Positions 11,644 through 23,406 are shown, counted from the first letter of the stretch. The stretch: DNA of 64,000 nucleotides from Lepas anatifera (GCA_034440635.1 JAOTON010000977.1:744001-808000); one strand, 5' to 3'. Translations and numbers: made by a program. The notes: a model not told the origin generated them from the sequence alone.

Positions 11644-12053
11644 CAAGATCACAAGAAAAATATCGCCTCCTGTCTTACTACCCTGGGTTGACCTAAGCAT
11701 CGCGTGTAATTACGAGTCTGGCTGATTGCACCAGTTGCGGTATGTAGCGCTGCGGAGGCTATGCCATTTGTTACCATTCATCATGTGACATGCGCTGCCA
11801 GATGGAAAGGGATTCCTTTGAGGTTTGAAATATTAGAAAAATAATCTTCATTCTGAACTTTAAAGTGTGCGGAAATTTTCTACAGACAGTTTTGGGTGAA
11901 ATGAATTGTAAAGAACAGTGCCAGTGAACGGTAAAAGTAAACAGAACAGCAGACTACGTTTCAGTTATGAATTACATCATATCTTCGACATGTGTCGAGG
12001 AGGCAATAAAGACAAAAACGCGTTTACGCAGGAGCCTTCCAGTTGTCTATACA
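11644..12053. other. No recognisable feature
   Basis: Spacer between the SINE and the TTAA-element block. Confidence 0.35.
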
Positions 12054-13584
12054 TTAACACGCGCATTGACGGGGGGCGGGTACCCGCCCCCTCGGGTTTT
12101 TCGGAAACAGTAGAAAAACGGCGGCGCGTAGCGCCGCCGTACTTAGCATACCTTTTCCCTCATCATTTTTACAACATCTGTGAAAATTTTAAGGTTAGGT
12201 CATCTCAGGTCAGGTCACCAGTACAGGTCAAGTGACCCGACCTCAAAAAAAGTTTAAGATAGCATAAGTCGGAGCAGGGTGAACTTATCCGATTGAAACG
12301 CATATCACATAATGGTCCTACCGAGTTCTCTAAAATATGTTCCGGTATTTTCGATATCGATGACCTAAGGTCAGGTACGAGGCATGACCTCTCAATTGGA
12401 AATACATAGGAAAAATGGTTTTTACGGAATAACTCAGTAACGGATGGTGATAGAGCATTTATTTTAGCTGCATTAGACTCGCCTGGGCTTTGCAGTTCTA
12501 ATGATATGCATTTTATATAATTTGACCCGGACCTGACCTCAGGTCAGGTCAAATCCTTGATTTGACCTAGCAAGATCAAATTATATATCATTCGATTCGG
12601 CTTGCTAAGAGGATTCATATAGTTTAAGTCGTTTTGCTCTATCTGTACTTCTTCAGATGTAATGGCCGAAAAACTGAATTTACATGTTATCCCTATGACG
12701 GGCATGTTTTGACCTCTCGTGACCTTAAATGTGACCCGACAAAAAATAGTTCAAATGTTTTCGATGGAGAAGTGGATTGGCAGCCCGACACCGTTTACCG
12801 TTTTTCGCTACCTACCGTGGTTCTCGAGATCTTAGGGGCGGGTACCCGCCCCTTCCCCACCCACTTCTGCATGGAAAATATTTGAGCTATTTTTGTCAGA
12901 TCACATTTAAGGTCACGAGAGGTCAAACATGCCGTCATAGGGATAACATGTAAATTAAGGTTTTCGGCCATTACATCTGAACAAGTGAAGATAGAGCAAA
13001 ACGGCTGGAACTGAATGAATTCTCGTAGCAAGCCGAATCGAATGATATATAATTTGACCTTGCTAGGTGAAATCAATGATTTGATCTTACCTGAGGTCAG
13101 GTCAAGGTCAAATTATATAAATCGCGTATCATTAGAACTGCAAAGACAAAACAAGTCTAATGAAGCTCAAATAAACGCTCTATCACCATGCATTATTGAG
13201 TTATTCAGTCAAAACCATTTTTCCCATGTACCTATTTCCAATGGAGAGGTCATGGCTCGTACCTGACCTTAGGTCATCGATATCAAAAATTCCTGAAAAT
13301 ATTTTAGAGAACGCGGTGAGCTCATTGTGTGATATTAAATTCAATCGGATAAGTTCACCCTGTTCCGACTTATGCTATATTAAACCTTTTTAGGTCAGGT
13401 CACTTGACCTGTACTGGTGACCTGACCTGAGATGACTTAACCATAAAATTTTAGCAGAAGTTGTAAAAATGATGAGAGAAAATGTATGCCAAGTACGGTG
13501 GGGCTGCGCGCCGCCGTTTTTATGCTATCTCCGAAAACCACGAGGGGGTGCGGGTACCCACGCCCCCGTCAATGCGCGTGTTAA
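12054..13584. mobile_element. Foldback (near-palindromic) TTAA element B
   Basis: Bounded by TTAA at 12054-12057 and 13581-13584. Read inward, both ends give CACGCGCATTGACGGGGG followed by a GGGTACCC palindrome. The inverted similarity continues far past the termini. The CGGCGGCGCG block, the AGGTCA cluster, CATATCGATGACCTAAGG-like, CTATCACCAT and GACCTCTCGTGACCTTAAAT blocks on the left each reappear in reverse complement on the right. The arms run about 12058-12780 and 12868-13580, with a spacer of under 100 bases. The left arm corresponds to nearly the whole of element A, so B looks like two copies joined tail to tail. There is no transposase frame. Confidence 0.8.
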
Positions 13585-14613
13585 CCCGCGCCCCACCGGG
13601 GGTCCGGCGCCACCTTCGCCCCACCGGGGGGCCATCGATGGCCCCCCTCTAACTCCGAAAATATTGGCGTTAGCGCAAATCTGCAAAGTGCAATAGAAAG
13701 CTCGCGTGAATTCAGTAAGAAATTACTTCGCATGTTTTAGTGCTCAGGTCAATGGTTTGACCTCCAGAGGTCAAATTAGGTCAAGATCGGCTATTTTTAC
13801 CCAAATATGCAATGATTAAGCAAACTGGGCATAACTCTTATGTCATTAGAGCTATTGAGGCCTGGTAAAGTACATTTGATAGCAAATTGCCAGTACTTTT
13901 TCCGCTATGTGGAACGTAAAGACCTCCCGCCAGTGGTTTGACCGCCAGAGGTCACCTCGTGACCTAATATGACCTGAGGTCACGAAAGGTCAAAAAGTGA
14001 CCTTGCCGTATATCAAATGGAAGCCAGTGACAAGACAAACACGATGGTGTTTGTTTCACCGCTCTAGCTCAATTAGGTCAAAAGTTATTGTCAAAATACT
14101 GTTTTTGACCTCTGGTGACCTTGGATGACCTTGGAAAAGTCAAAGGGCAAATATGACCCCTGGGATCCGTGAAAGGGTGTCCAAAAACGTTGTTCTGAGC
14201 AGTCTGAGTATTTGCAATAATTTTTGTGGCTTTTATATCATGAAATAGCTTTTCCCCATGCTTTTCCAATGGGAGAGGTCGCCTCGTGACCTGACCTCAG
14301 GGCACGAAATCGAAAAATCCCGGATATACACCTTATAGACCCTGGAGGGGTCATGAAGTGTAGGAAGTTTCAAATCGATCGACTTTGAAATGTAGCTCTT
14401 ACAGAGCTCTAAAGGTGAAGTGAGGTGACCTTGGTTGACCTCGTCTGGTGACCTGACCTTGGGTGACCCGGGGTAAAAATTTCAGGGATGATGGGAAAAT
14501 GATGCAGTGAGAGGTAGAGCCCTCAACCGCGGTGCTGCGCCTCGTCGTTTTTCTGCTATCTCGGAAAAACCTTAGGGGGGCCATCGATGGCCCCCCGGTG
14601 GGGCGAGGGTTAA
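13581..14613. mobile_element. TTAA element C, abutting B
   Basis: Starts at TTAA 13581-13584, shared with element B, then CCCGCGCCCCACCGGGGG, and ends GGTGGGGCGAGGG before TTAA at 14610-14613. Both ends carry a GGCCATCGATGGCC palindrome just inside. A near-identical copy sits at 39524-40553, which defines the unit at about 1.02 kb. The interior is rich in TGACCT/AGGTCA words and has no transposase. Type: non-autonomous, TTAA-specific (piggyBac- or Kolobok-like). Confidence 0.85.
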
Positions 14614-16590
14614 ATTACCGGTGTTGTAGCCACCTCCATTGGAAGGGAGACTGAATATCTACAAGACCTAAGGCCTCCCTACGGCTAAGGCTAGACCTAC
14701 AAGACTTAAGGCTTCTTTTTCTTCGTCTCACCGTTGTTCGCTTCCGGAGTCTTCCTGGTCTGTTTGGTGGCTATGGTGATAGTTAATATATTCTAAAGAT
14801 TCCTAATATACTTAAAACAGAAGGAGGTTAAGGTAGCGACTTAACTTAGGTAGCGACTTAACGTAACTCTCCGACATACTTGGTTAATACCTTGCCCAGA
14901 GGCAGATCTATGGCTCAATTTTAGGGAGGATATATTTCCAAATCGTATTGTACCGTGAACTGAAAAATTGTCTAAGAACGTACTGTACACCATCTGTCTG
15001 TAAAAGTATTGATTGCAGTTGCAATGTTTGAATATTTTGAATGAGATTCTAGGTTCATTCATATTTCCATATAACGTTTTTGTCACACGCGGTAACAGCC
15101 ACCTCGAAGTGAGGCATTCGCAATGTAATTGAATTGTATTCTAGCAAAGTAAAATAAGTGCTTACGGGTCAGTCGGGAGGAATACAAGTAACCATACCAT
15201 AACTCCCACATCTATATCTTATGAAGATAAAGTGCCATAGGCCTACTCAGATACTGTAATTTACAGGACTTAGGCATGTCAAAACACATTTTAGTTTACT
15301 AAGCGCAATGAGTGGAGCAAGCATCTTGCGCATGCATTTGGTTCCAGGAACTACTCAGGAAAGTTTCAGCCATAGGCAGATCAAGGAGACTAGATTATTC
15401 CTACTGCCTCTGGTTTTGGCATAAGCGGATAAAGGTTGAACTTTATAAAATCAATAGCCGTGGAGCATATACACATGCCTCTTAGACGCCAAAAACATAC
15501 ATTTGGTCCCACTATTTTGCTTTACAGCATCCGCCTCTAGTTTTTTGGCATTCCTCTTCTTAGGTTGACGTCAGAGATGGTACGAAGGGATCTTATGTCT
15601 GTTAATCTTCGCAACAAAAGACTTCTAAAATTTTTAATTCCACATTGTATTTCTGGCCATGGAATCACCATCCGATTAGAAACTTTTACACGTATCATAT
15701 ATCTATTTTACATGAATTATCTACCAATAAATACTGTTTTTGTGAAAACTCGACAACATGGCAAATAGTTATGAAGAACCTAAAAGAACGTTGGTAATAC
15801 TACATATTTTACACACTCATTACTGCGATTTTTTAAATAGTTTTGAAAAGAAATCCAAAGTGGAATTAAGCCTCCGACAAGTTTATTTGAGTTTAAAGTT
15901 TTGAAATTGGATTAGTACATTATAAAATCTTAGGTGGATCAAACTCGCCCCCCTTCCCTTCCCTGGACCGACAGTGATATAGGGAGCCAAAAGCCTGACA
16001 GGAAAATGGTTAAACTTCAGAGAAACCTAATTGGTGCCAGCTTCATCTGATAAACATAGGCTTTTCAATGCAAAATTAATTATGCCAGCATTCAGAAAGC
16101 TCCAGCACAGCAGTCTGACAACAAATATGATTGAGACAAATGGCTTGGCGGAGCTTTGCTCCTCACTGGTGTTGGTAGCACCGAAAAAACTGAGATTTGC
16201 CGACATTGTCTCTGCATATTTTTATAATCTGCACGTTCCGTCAACCCAAAATGGAAGCTTCCAATTACCAGGCTTGTCTTCCGAAGGAACAAGGTAATCC
16301 GTGTTGAACATTTGAACATTTGTGTAGCAATTTTGACAGAAAATCCATGGTTTTCCCCCAAATATTTAATCGTGAGTCTGGATAGTTGCATAAAAAAGTA
16401 AATGAACAATAGTAGCGTGTAAGCTCAATACACCTAATTGTTTATAAGTACAAACCAAGGAAAATGTTATGTATGCCAAGGAGATTTATGATGAGTTCTG
16501 CCTACTTAGGAGTGTAATTAGGCCACCCCGCAAATATGGTAGTCTGTGCAGTTTTGGTGCGCCCTATACCCTATTGGGCGCCTGCACAGT
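14614..16590. other. No recognisable feature
   Basis: A/T-rich spacer. A lysine-rich open frame of about 28 codons on the - strand (14706-14790) was considered and not accepted. TACAAGACCTAAGGC-like words repeat at 14656-14715. Confidence 0.35.
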
Positions 16591-16875
16591 GTACAGTCCC
16601 CCGCAATTGAAATTGCCATGACTAGGCTCGACCGGTTTAGGATGAATATCTCGCAACCTATGGCGTCTATAGCTTTATAAACGGGTTCTTCTTATGTATT
16701 TTTGCAAGAGCTTTCCAGTGGTTACCATTATTTCCTAATCTGACATCTGCGTGAGAAAATATTACACAATTACTGATTTTGCTGCATTTTGACGGGGTAG
16801 TCTTCGGCTGACTTGCCACCGCCCCTGATAATCCCCGACCCTTCGCTCGACTGGCACGCATACCTGGGTCACGTG
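16591..16875 (-). repeat. Dispersed 280-bp repeat, copy 1
   Basis: Starts GTACAGTCCCCCGCAATTG and ends at about GGGTCACGTGA. The whole stretch recurs in reverse complement at 24147-24422 with scattered differences. No terminal inverted repeats or coding capacity were recognised. Confidence 0.75.
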
Positions 16876-17177
16876 ATTACTACGTGTTTACAACGACAGG
16901 TGCAATGCCACAAGTAGTAAATAGTGTGTGGCAGGCAGGGGGCACAGTGTTTTGAACCGAGGTGATCAGTACTGTCTCGCAGGTGTCTAGCCCCAGGCGG
17001 TCCGTCCAGTGACCGAGGCGCCTGGGCACGAGAGTCCAAGACTGGGTATGTCTGAGTTATGGCTTCAAACAATGTTTCCAGCCTCACAAGGCTCACAGGA
17101 TCACTGCTGAAATATTTTTTCTGGGGGATTAGAGTTCATGGGGTTTAAAACGGCACCCTGTGGCCGAATTTTGTTAT
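16876..17177. other. No recognisable feature
   Basis: Spacer. Nothing recognised. Confidence 0.35.
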
Positions 17178-19155
17178 TTAACACCCGCCCCGGTGGGTGT
17201 CCGAGCCATCTTTTGCTGTAGGGAAGAACACTTCCCCTCGAACCCGGCTCCTATGCAGGATAGAGGGAAACGCGAACACTGGTAGATGGTTCATAAGAAT
17301 TTATCGCGAAACTACATTACTCACTTTTTGTCTCAGGTCAATATTTAGGTCATGACAGGTAAAAAAATGTGATATGGTGTAGAGGAATTTATGGGGCCTA
17401 TCGTCTGACTGAATTCAGTTAGTATAAACTGTATGGCGCCATTGGCTTCCTCTTTTTACGGAAAATTGAACCATGTATAATATGACTATACTACATGAAA
17501 TCATAAAAGTAACGTGACCTAAAGCTGGGTCAAGGTCTTTATCTGATCTAGCATAATCAATATGCATATCAATCAACTTGCAATAACAATCCAAACGTAA
17601 TGGTATCAAAATAAAAAAAAAACTTTTTCATCATTTCCTGCGAAATTATTGACCCAAGTCTACCTGTTTAACCTTCGCCCCGGTGGAAGGTGCTTAAACA
17701 CCCCCTCGGGTGTTTTCCGGCGGCACGAAAAAACGGCGGCGCGAGGCGCCGCCGTACTTAGCACACTTTATCCTTGATTGATTCCGCAACTTTTCCCCAA
17801 ATTTTAAGGTTGGGTCATCTCAGTTCAGGTCACCAGTGCAGGTGACCTCACCTCCAAAAATGTTTAAGCGGCATAAGTAAGAAATGGGTGAATTTATCGA
17901 ATTAAAACTTATTCCATATAATGGGCCCACCGAGTGCTACAACATATATTCCGGGATTTTTCATATCGATGACCTAAGGTCAACTACGGACCATGACCTC
18001 GCTATTGTAAATACATGGGAAAACAGAAATTTGGCTGTATTTGTGTACTCAACAGCTGAGAAAACCTCAATATTCCCTAAATCGTAGTATCCTGGAACCC
18101 TTTCCAGGCTCCTGTTGCAATTTTTGACCTGTGACCTCTGAGAGGTCATCTGGGGCTATTTAAGCAGTTTTCAGGCTTATGTCAATAACTGCATGAAATG
18201 ATCCAGCTTTCATTCTGATATCATTGCGTTCAGATTGCTATTGCGAGTCGATTGATTGCATATTGACTATGCTAGGTTAAAAAGTGACCCTGAGCTGAGG
18301 TCTGGTCATTTTTAAGTTTTGACCTAGTATGGCTCGTTCGATTTTCCGATTTGATTCATCATTCGATTTTCCGTGACGAGAGGAAGCGAATGGTGTCTCA
18401 CTCAACTCTCCAGACGCCAGATGCCAAAAACTCTACTCAAAATCCCACTTCCTTTGACCTGTCATGACCTCAAAATTGACCTGAGCCAAAAAGTGACAAA
18501 TATGATTCCTTCATGAATTTGTATGAACTATCCAACAGCGTTCGCTTTTTTCGCTATCCCACGTAGAGGCCGAGTTCGAGGGGGTGTTCAAACACCCCCC
18601 CTCCCACCAGGGCAAAGATGGCTCGTAGGCCCACTGGGGCGCGGTTTAAGCAATCCAAGATGACCTCTCAGAGATCACAGGTCCAAACTTGCACCATGAG
18701 CCTAGAGAGGGGTTAAGCTACTACGATTTGGAGAATGTGAAGGTATTCAACTACAAATCAACAGAAATAAAACCATTTCCCTCAATTTTTGTTTTCCCAT
18801 GCATTTCCAATGGCGAGGTCATGATCTGTATTTGATCCTAGGTCATCGATATGTAAAATCCCGCAATATGTTTTGCGCTAATTGATGGGGCTATTATGTG
18901 ATATGAGTTTTAAGAAGACAGATTCACACCGTTCCTACTCATGAAATCTTAAACTTTTTTGGAGTTGAGGTAACTTGACCTGCACTGTTGACCTGACCTG
19001 AGATGGTGCAAACGTAAAATTCTAGAAAATGTTGAAGAATTAATTACGGATAGGGTGCGCCAATTACGGCGGCGCTTCGCGCCGGCATTTTTATGCACAG
19101 TCGGAAAAATCAGAGGGAGGGTGTTCAGACCCCCTCCCTCCGGGGGAGGGTGAGG
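17178..19155 (+). mobile_element. TTAA element E (interrupted by element F)
   Basis: Starts at TTAA 17178-17181 followed by CACCCGCCCCGGTGGGTGTC. It is interrupted at 17668-18649 by element F and continues to a GC-rich end (CCCCCTCCCTCCGGGGGAGG, about 19131-19150), where the terminal TTAA is no longer obvious. Joined across F, its order of blocks matches the uninterrupted copy at 53184-54242: CACTTTTTG(T/A)CTCAGGTCAA, then TACGATTTGG, GTCATCGATATG and a GGCGGCGC hairpin. There is no transposase. Confidence 0.75.
17668..18649 (-). mobile_element. TTAA element F, inserted inverted in element E
   Basis: Flanked by TTAA at 17668-17671 and 18646-18649. The reverse complement of F matches its host E block by block: CTCAGGTCAA, then ATGACCTCTCAGAGGTCACAGG and TACGATTTAGG-like, then TCATCGATATG and a CGGCGGCGC hairpin. 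F is therefore a same-family element that used an internal TTAA of E as target. The insert is 974 bp between the TTAA copies. Confidence 0.75.
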
Positions 19156-19199
19156 ACGACGCCAAGAAATTTTTGATTTGGCTGAATCCAGTCAGGTGC

Positions 19200-19620
19200 A
19201 AGGGATAATAATGGGAAAAGTCAAATATGTCAACCAGACACCACCTGGCCTCTTTTTCGCACCCACTACGACGTGGGGCGTCAGTCCATCTCCCTTTCCC
19301 CTGTTAACTCAAGAGGCAAAGGTGATACGAAAAATAGAAATGGCGCTGGAAGCTCCTTGCCGTCTTGTTCTAAAGATATGAGCACAAACAAGCTCGAAAC
19401 TATGACCTCCGGTGATCCCTGGTAGCGTCTTTACTGACGTGATCTCAAAATAACTAGACGATATCTGGGAAATTTTTATTTCGAAGAGCTTTTGAATGAG
19501 GAGGAAACTTGACCATGGCCTGCTGTAGGAGTCGCGTTTTTCCCTTGTTTTGTCGTTCTTATCTATGAAAAACAAAAATGACCCACATGGGCGTGGAAAT
19601 CACGTTAAAACTCGTTCACC
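19200..19620 (+). repeat. Fragment of dispersed element (L family)
   Basis: Block order is shared with 44970-45820: a CACC(A/G)CCTGG-like start, then GTACGATTTGG/GGAAGC blocks, then TGA(C/T)CTGATCTCAAAAT-like, TTTTTATTTCGAAGAGC-like and CTTTTGAAT. Ends are not defined. Confidence 0.5.
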
Positions 19621-20794
19621 TGACCTGAACTGTTATCAATTTACAGTTATAAGTTGTCAGGCTGATAACCATAAATTGGTGTAAGTCGACTAGTCTCTCA
19701 TTTAAATCGGCTCCGAATAACTTGCCAAAAATGAGGATGGGGCCGGGAAGAGCACCAAGGCGATTAAAATTATGTATATGGGCATATTTTTTCCTTTATA
19801 TTCCCCGCTTAGCTTATCAATGGAATGGCCTGGGGTTGTGGGGTAAGTTTGAATTCAAATTGTTTATCAGGTTTAACATATATGCCTGTTCCATGGGTGT
19901 CTGTTCCTGTTGTGAATTATACTGATAGTATTGTCACCATTGTGCTGCAAAATAAATAAATAAATATCTCTTTATTATATGGTAATCAGGACTTATGGAC
20001 CAGAAAATGGTTAAAATGAAAATGATTAACATATTTGGCTACAATTCATGAACGCTAGGTCGCTAAAACTCCTTATGAAGAACAAGAAGGGAGCATGAAA
20101 AAGTGCCGTTTGGCTAATGGGGTCTCAATCACAAAAAAATGGTAGATAAATGCATGAGGTAATGAGTCGAAATCTGCCACTACACTAAAAATGACTAAAA
20201 CTATCGACTTGCAAGTACTGAATCCTCATATTTATTTGAAATGTTTCGAAATTAGGAGCAGATATTCTGCCTGAATTTTATTCCACTGTTTTCTTGCTGC
20301 TCATGTGTCCAGAGCGAAATACACACATTCAGGTCTTGCTTGTTTTCGCATTTTTCCAGGGACAAAGGAAGAAAATGGGTTCAAAGCAGCTTTGGGGGTT
20401 TACACACACCGACTGTTGGGGCTATATAGTGTCGCCAACTCTCATGTTGCTGGGAGATGGGCACAAAGGGAACATTACATGAATCGAAAAAGAGCTATTG
20501 TTTTCTTTATTAGGCTCTTCGGTTTCCTACCTTGCCCTTGCTTGCCTGGGTATGTGCTCATAACGACCTTCCTTATAGGTCACATTAGCCCTTGCCAAAC
20601 GGGAAAGGCCTTCAGGTATTTCGAGCTAGAGGGGTACTGTTTGCCAGTTAGGGAAAAATTCCAAAGGCTGGGGACCATTGGTAGGGGCTGCCAACCAACA
20701 ATGATCATCAGCTTATATTCAAATATATCCTGATTTGCACAAATCAGTATTCAGATAGAGGGATGTCTTCAATTCCAATTAAATGCTAGAGACG
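19621..20794. other. No recognisable feature
   Basis: The 142-codon frame at 20305-20733 on the + strand has no recognisable domain or splice context. AATAAATAAATAAA near 19950 is simple sequence. Confidence 0.35.
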
Positions 20795-20971
20795 CTGTAT
20801 TGGAGTGGTCAGCGTAGCTGGATTCCACCCAGCCGACCCGGGTTCAAGGCCCGGCGGTTTCCCTGAACAAGGAGCAAGCTGGTTCCCGGGATATCTTTTC
20901 AACAGTAAAAAAGTTGGCGACACCATATGACACTGGCAGTTGGTGCATCGATAAGCCCAAAAATTATTTAT
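20795..20971 (+). mobile_element. SINE family 2, copy 1
   Basis: The tRNA-like head has CCCGGGTTCAAGGCCCGGCG at 20837-20856, containing a good B box (GGTTCAAGGCC). The tail runs GTTGGCGACACCATATGACA, CTGGCAGTTGGTGCATCG, then AAGCCC. The same tail order recurs at 21004-21190, 22780-22945, 44499-44620 and 58650-58764. Confidence 0.75.
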
Positions 20972-21003
20972 TACGTATAATATCGTATAAAGTTAGTGAT
21001 AAG

Positions 21004-21190
21004 GGGATTAGGTGGCTTAGTGGATAGCACCCTTGTCTTCTAAGCCACCGGTCCCGGGTTCAAGTCCCGGCGGAGCCTCTGAATAAGTCGATCTGATCCC
21101 CAAAATCCCTTCCAACAGGGTGAGAGTTTGGGACGCCGTATGACCCTGGCAGTTGGTGCGTCGTTAAGCCCCAACAATTCTTAAAGTTAT
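21004..21190 (+). mobile_element. SINE family 2, copy 2 (tRNA-Arg-like head)
   Basis: GGATTAGGTGGCTTAGTGGA, an A-box region, is followed by a CTTGTCTTCTAAG anticodon-like stretch and CCCGGGTTCAAGTCCCGGCG, with a near-perfect B box and T arm. The TTCTAA loop would correspond to an Arg-TCT anticodon, but the anticodon stem pairs poorly. The shared SINE tail (GACGCCGTATGACCCTGGCA, then GTTGGTGCGTCGTTAAGCCC) shows it is a SINE and not a tRNA gene. Confidence 0.8.
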
Positions 21191-22779
21191 TGATAAATGC
21201 TTATGTGCCTCTTTCCGGGCGACCAAAACCAATGCAGATACGTTAAGTTGAGATGGCAGCTAAGGATGCACGATAGTTAGGGGCCTTTGAGCCAGCTAGG
21301 CTTTCGAAAGATTGCACGAGCTTAAAACACCCTTTAGCCCAAGGGGCTCAATATTAGGCTGCGGGAGTTCTCAAAAATTTATCGAGGCTAAAGATTTAAA
21401 CTCAATGAAATCCCAAAACAATATACTGATAATAGTCTCTCGGGCTAAACCAGAATCAGACCAGCTTAACATTCGTTTCCAGTCCAATTTTAGTCTTGTT
21501 GGTAATATACCCTCTCAGGTCAAGGGAGCAGCGTAGGCTTCAGGGACGTACGCAGACCTGAGTTTTGGGGGGCAAACCCATGTCTGCCTGTCCTCCTGTG
21601 GGGGGGAAGGGGGTGGGAGCGAATATTTTTTGCTCTACATACCTATTGTAAACACCTTTTTTCAGTGCTCGACAGATCTAGTATAAGCTACCTCTCCAAG
21701 TGCATGATCGCTCTCCGGGGGGGGAAGGGGGAAGCGAATATTTTTTTGCTCTACAGGCTTAGTGTACACAACTTTTTTCAAAAATTTCTCCGGCGTTTGG
21801 GGAGGAAAGATAGTTTGGCCCCCCTCCAGCGCTTTGGGGGGCCATGACCGGAATGCCCCCTGCGTCCGCCAAAGGTAGGCTTTGGTTACAAGGTCCCCCG
21901 GGTAATAGTCTGGTTTCGCCCAACCAAAATATGTAAACAATATTTATCCTAAGATATTTCCATTTCAGCGACACATCGAACAATTTTAACATCAATAATA
22001 GCTGGAACCAATGTCGTGCTAAATTTCGAAGAGTAGTAGATCTCGAGTTGGTGGATTTCATCAGAGAAACATTCACTTTTCACTGCCCTTTTACCCTCGG
22101 TGGTCGCACGTGGCAACGAGACCCCTCAAACAGCACCCAGTTCTAATGGAGGACCCAAGGGGAGGGGGACAATACGTATTTTCTCCCCGAACGAAAAAGC
22201 TCGGAGCAAAACCATAATGTTATCCCCCTCCCCCAAGCTGTCGACCTTTTCCCCGGCTCCTTTTAAGTTCATAAGCAAGGTGTTGGTGCTTTAACTGAAG
22301 AAATCATTTTCAAACAGAACCAGTCAACTTCAGTGTGAATATTGGAGCCTGGTCCTCTTGATATTTAAAATCGTATTTGGATGAATGATCCTTGGATATC
22401 GAAAGCAAGCATTTTGTGGCCACATATTTCACCCAGTGACGCCTGTTTGTTTTGCTTTTCGACTTATATTTACTCCCCACTCCCCGCCTCCCCAACCTGC
22501 CGGCTAGTTAGATTGTTGCAAAAGCTTTCACTGCGCGACGTTTTTTCTTGCGTTTCGATTTTTGTTTGTCCCACCAAAACTACCGCCTAGATCCATCACT
22601 GACCAATTTTACCGCTAATGATACTCTCAACAACGATCACTATCACCGCTAAAGCTGCTACATAGGCTTTTATACCTTTGTAATACTGCTACAAATTATC
22701 TAATATTTTCAGCATAAAATATGATCATATCCTTCCGACAAGTGAGGGTGCTGCCAAAAGGCCGCAAGAAACCTAGCGC
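21191..22779. other. Spacer with a short 115-bp tandem duplication
   Basis: A G-run followed by GCGAATATTTTTTGCTCTAC occurs at about 21599-21640 and again at about 21716-21757 (offset 115). No gene recognised. Confidence 0.5.
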
Positions 22780-22945
22780 TGATTCCCTGGCTCAACTCCC
22801 CCGGGTTCAACTCCTTGGGTTCATGTCCAGGCACATTCTCTGAATAGGTATGATGATCAAATGCACCAAATCTCTCCTTACAGGGTGAGAGTTGGTAACA
22901 CCATATAACTTTGAGAGCTGGAGCGTCGTCTAACCCCAACAATTT
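22780..22945 (+). mobile_element. SINE family 2, diverged copy
   Basis: GGGTTCAACTCC near 22801, then TCTCTGAATAGG, TACAGGGTGAGAGTTGG, ACACCATATAACTTTGAGAG and TAACCCCAACAATT follow the order of the copy at 21004-21190. Confidence 0.65.
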
Positions 22946-23406
22946 TTGTTAGAGACTATCGCAAACGCTATGCCAAGCTTGCACCGTGTGATGTCAGTCT
23001 AGAGGCCAATTCATGGAAACTCAATCCTCCCCAGTTAAAGCAATGGTTGCCGTTCGTTGAGGGGAGACGACTGCGTGATTTCAGTCAAGCGAGGGCACAG
23101 TTTTATGCTCCCGAGAAATAGACTCTACAAAGGTTCTCAAGCTGGAAATTTAAAAAATTCTCTGTGGACGGAATTAAGCTCATTTAGTTGGAAGCAATTG
23201 TCCCATAATAAATAATCGCCGCCACCGACGAAACAGTGATAGAGCCAGTGAGCCGTCACCCTTGACAAGAAAATTTCCCATCTAAAAACAAAACCTCGTC
23301 AGGTTCAGGCTTCTTGAGACCTTCGCAAAATGCTGCCCACACAATGCCCGATTTTCCTATTGTTTCTTAAATCGCGATGTTTAATGAAAATTGGGGCCTG
23401 CCCCCA
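22946..23406. other. No recognisable feature
   Basis: Spacer. Nothing recognised. Confidence 0.35.

Noticed and set aside
14706..14790. Lysine-rich frame on the - strand ending TPEANNGETKKKKP, as a possible terminal exon
   Set aside because: Only about 28 codons, a weak acceptor (CCATAG with a purine-containing tract) and no recognisable partner exon.
20305..20733. 142-codon + strand frame
   Set aside because: No domain, no promoter or splice context, and an overlapping alternative frame starts at 20294.
21004..21078. Functional tRNA-Arg(TCT) gene
   Set aside because: The anticodon stem pairs poorly and the sequence continues into the SINE family 2 tail shared with other copies.
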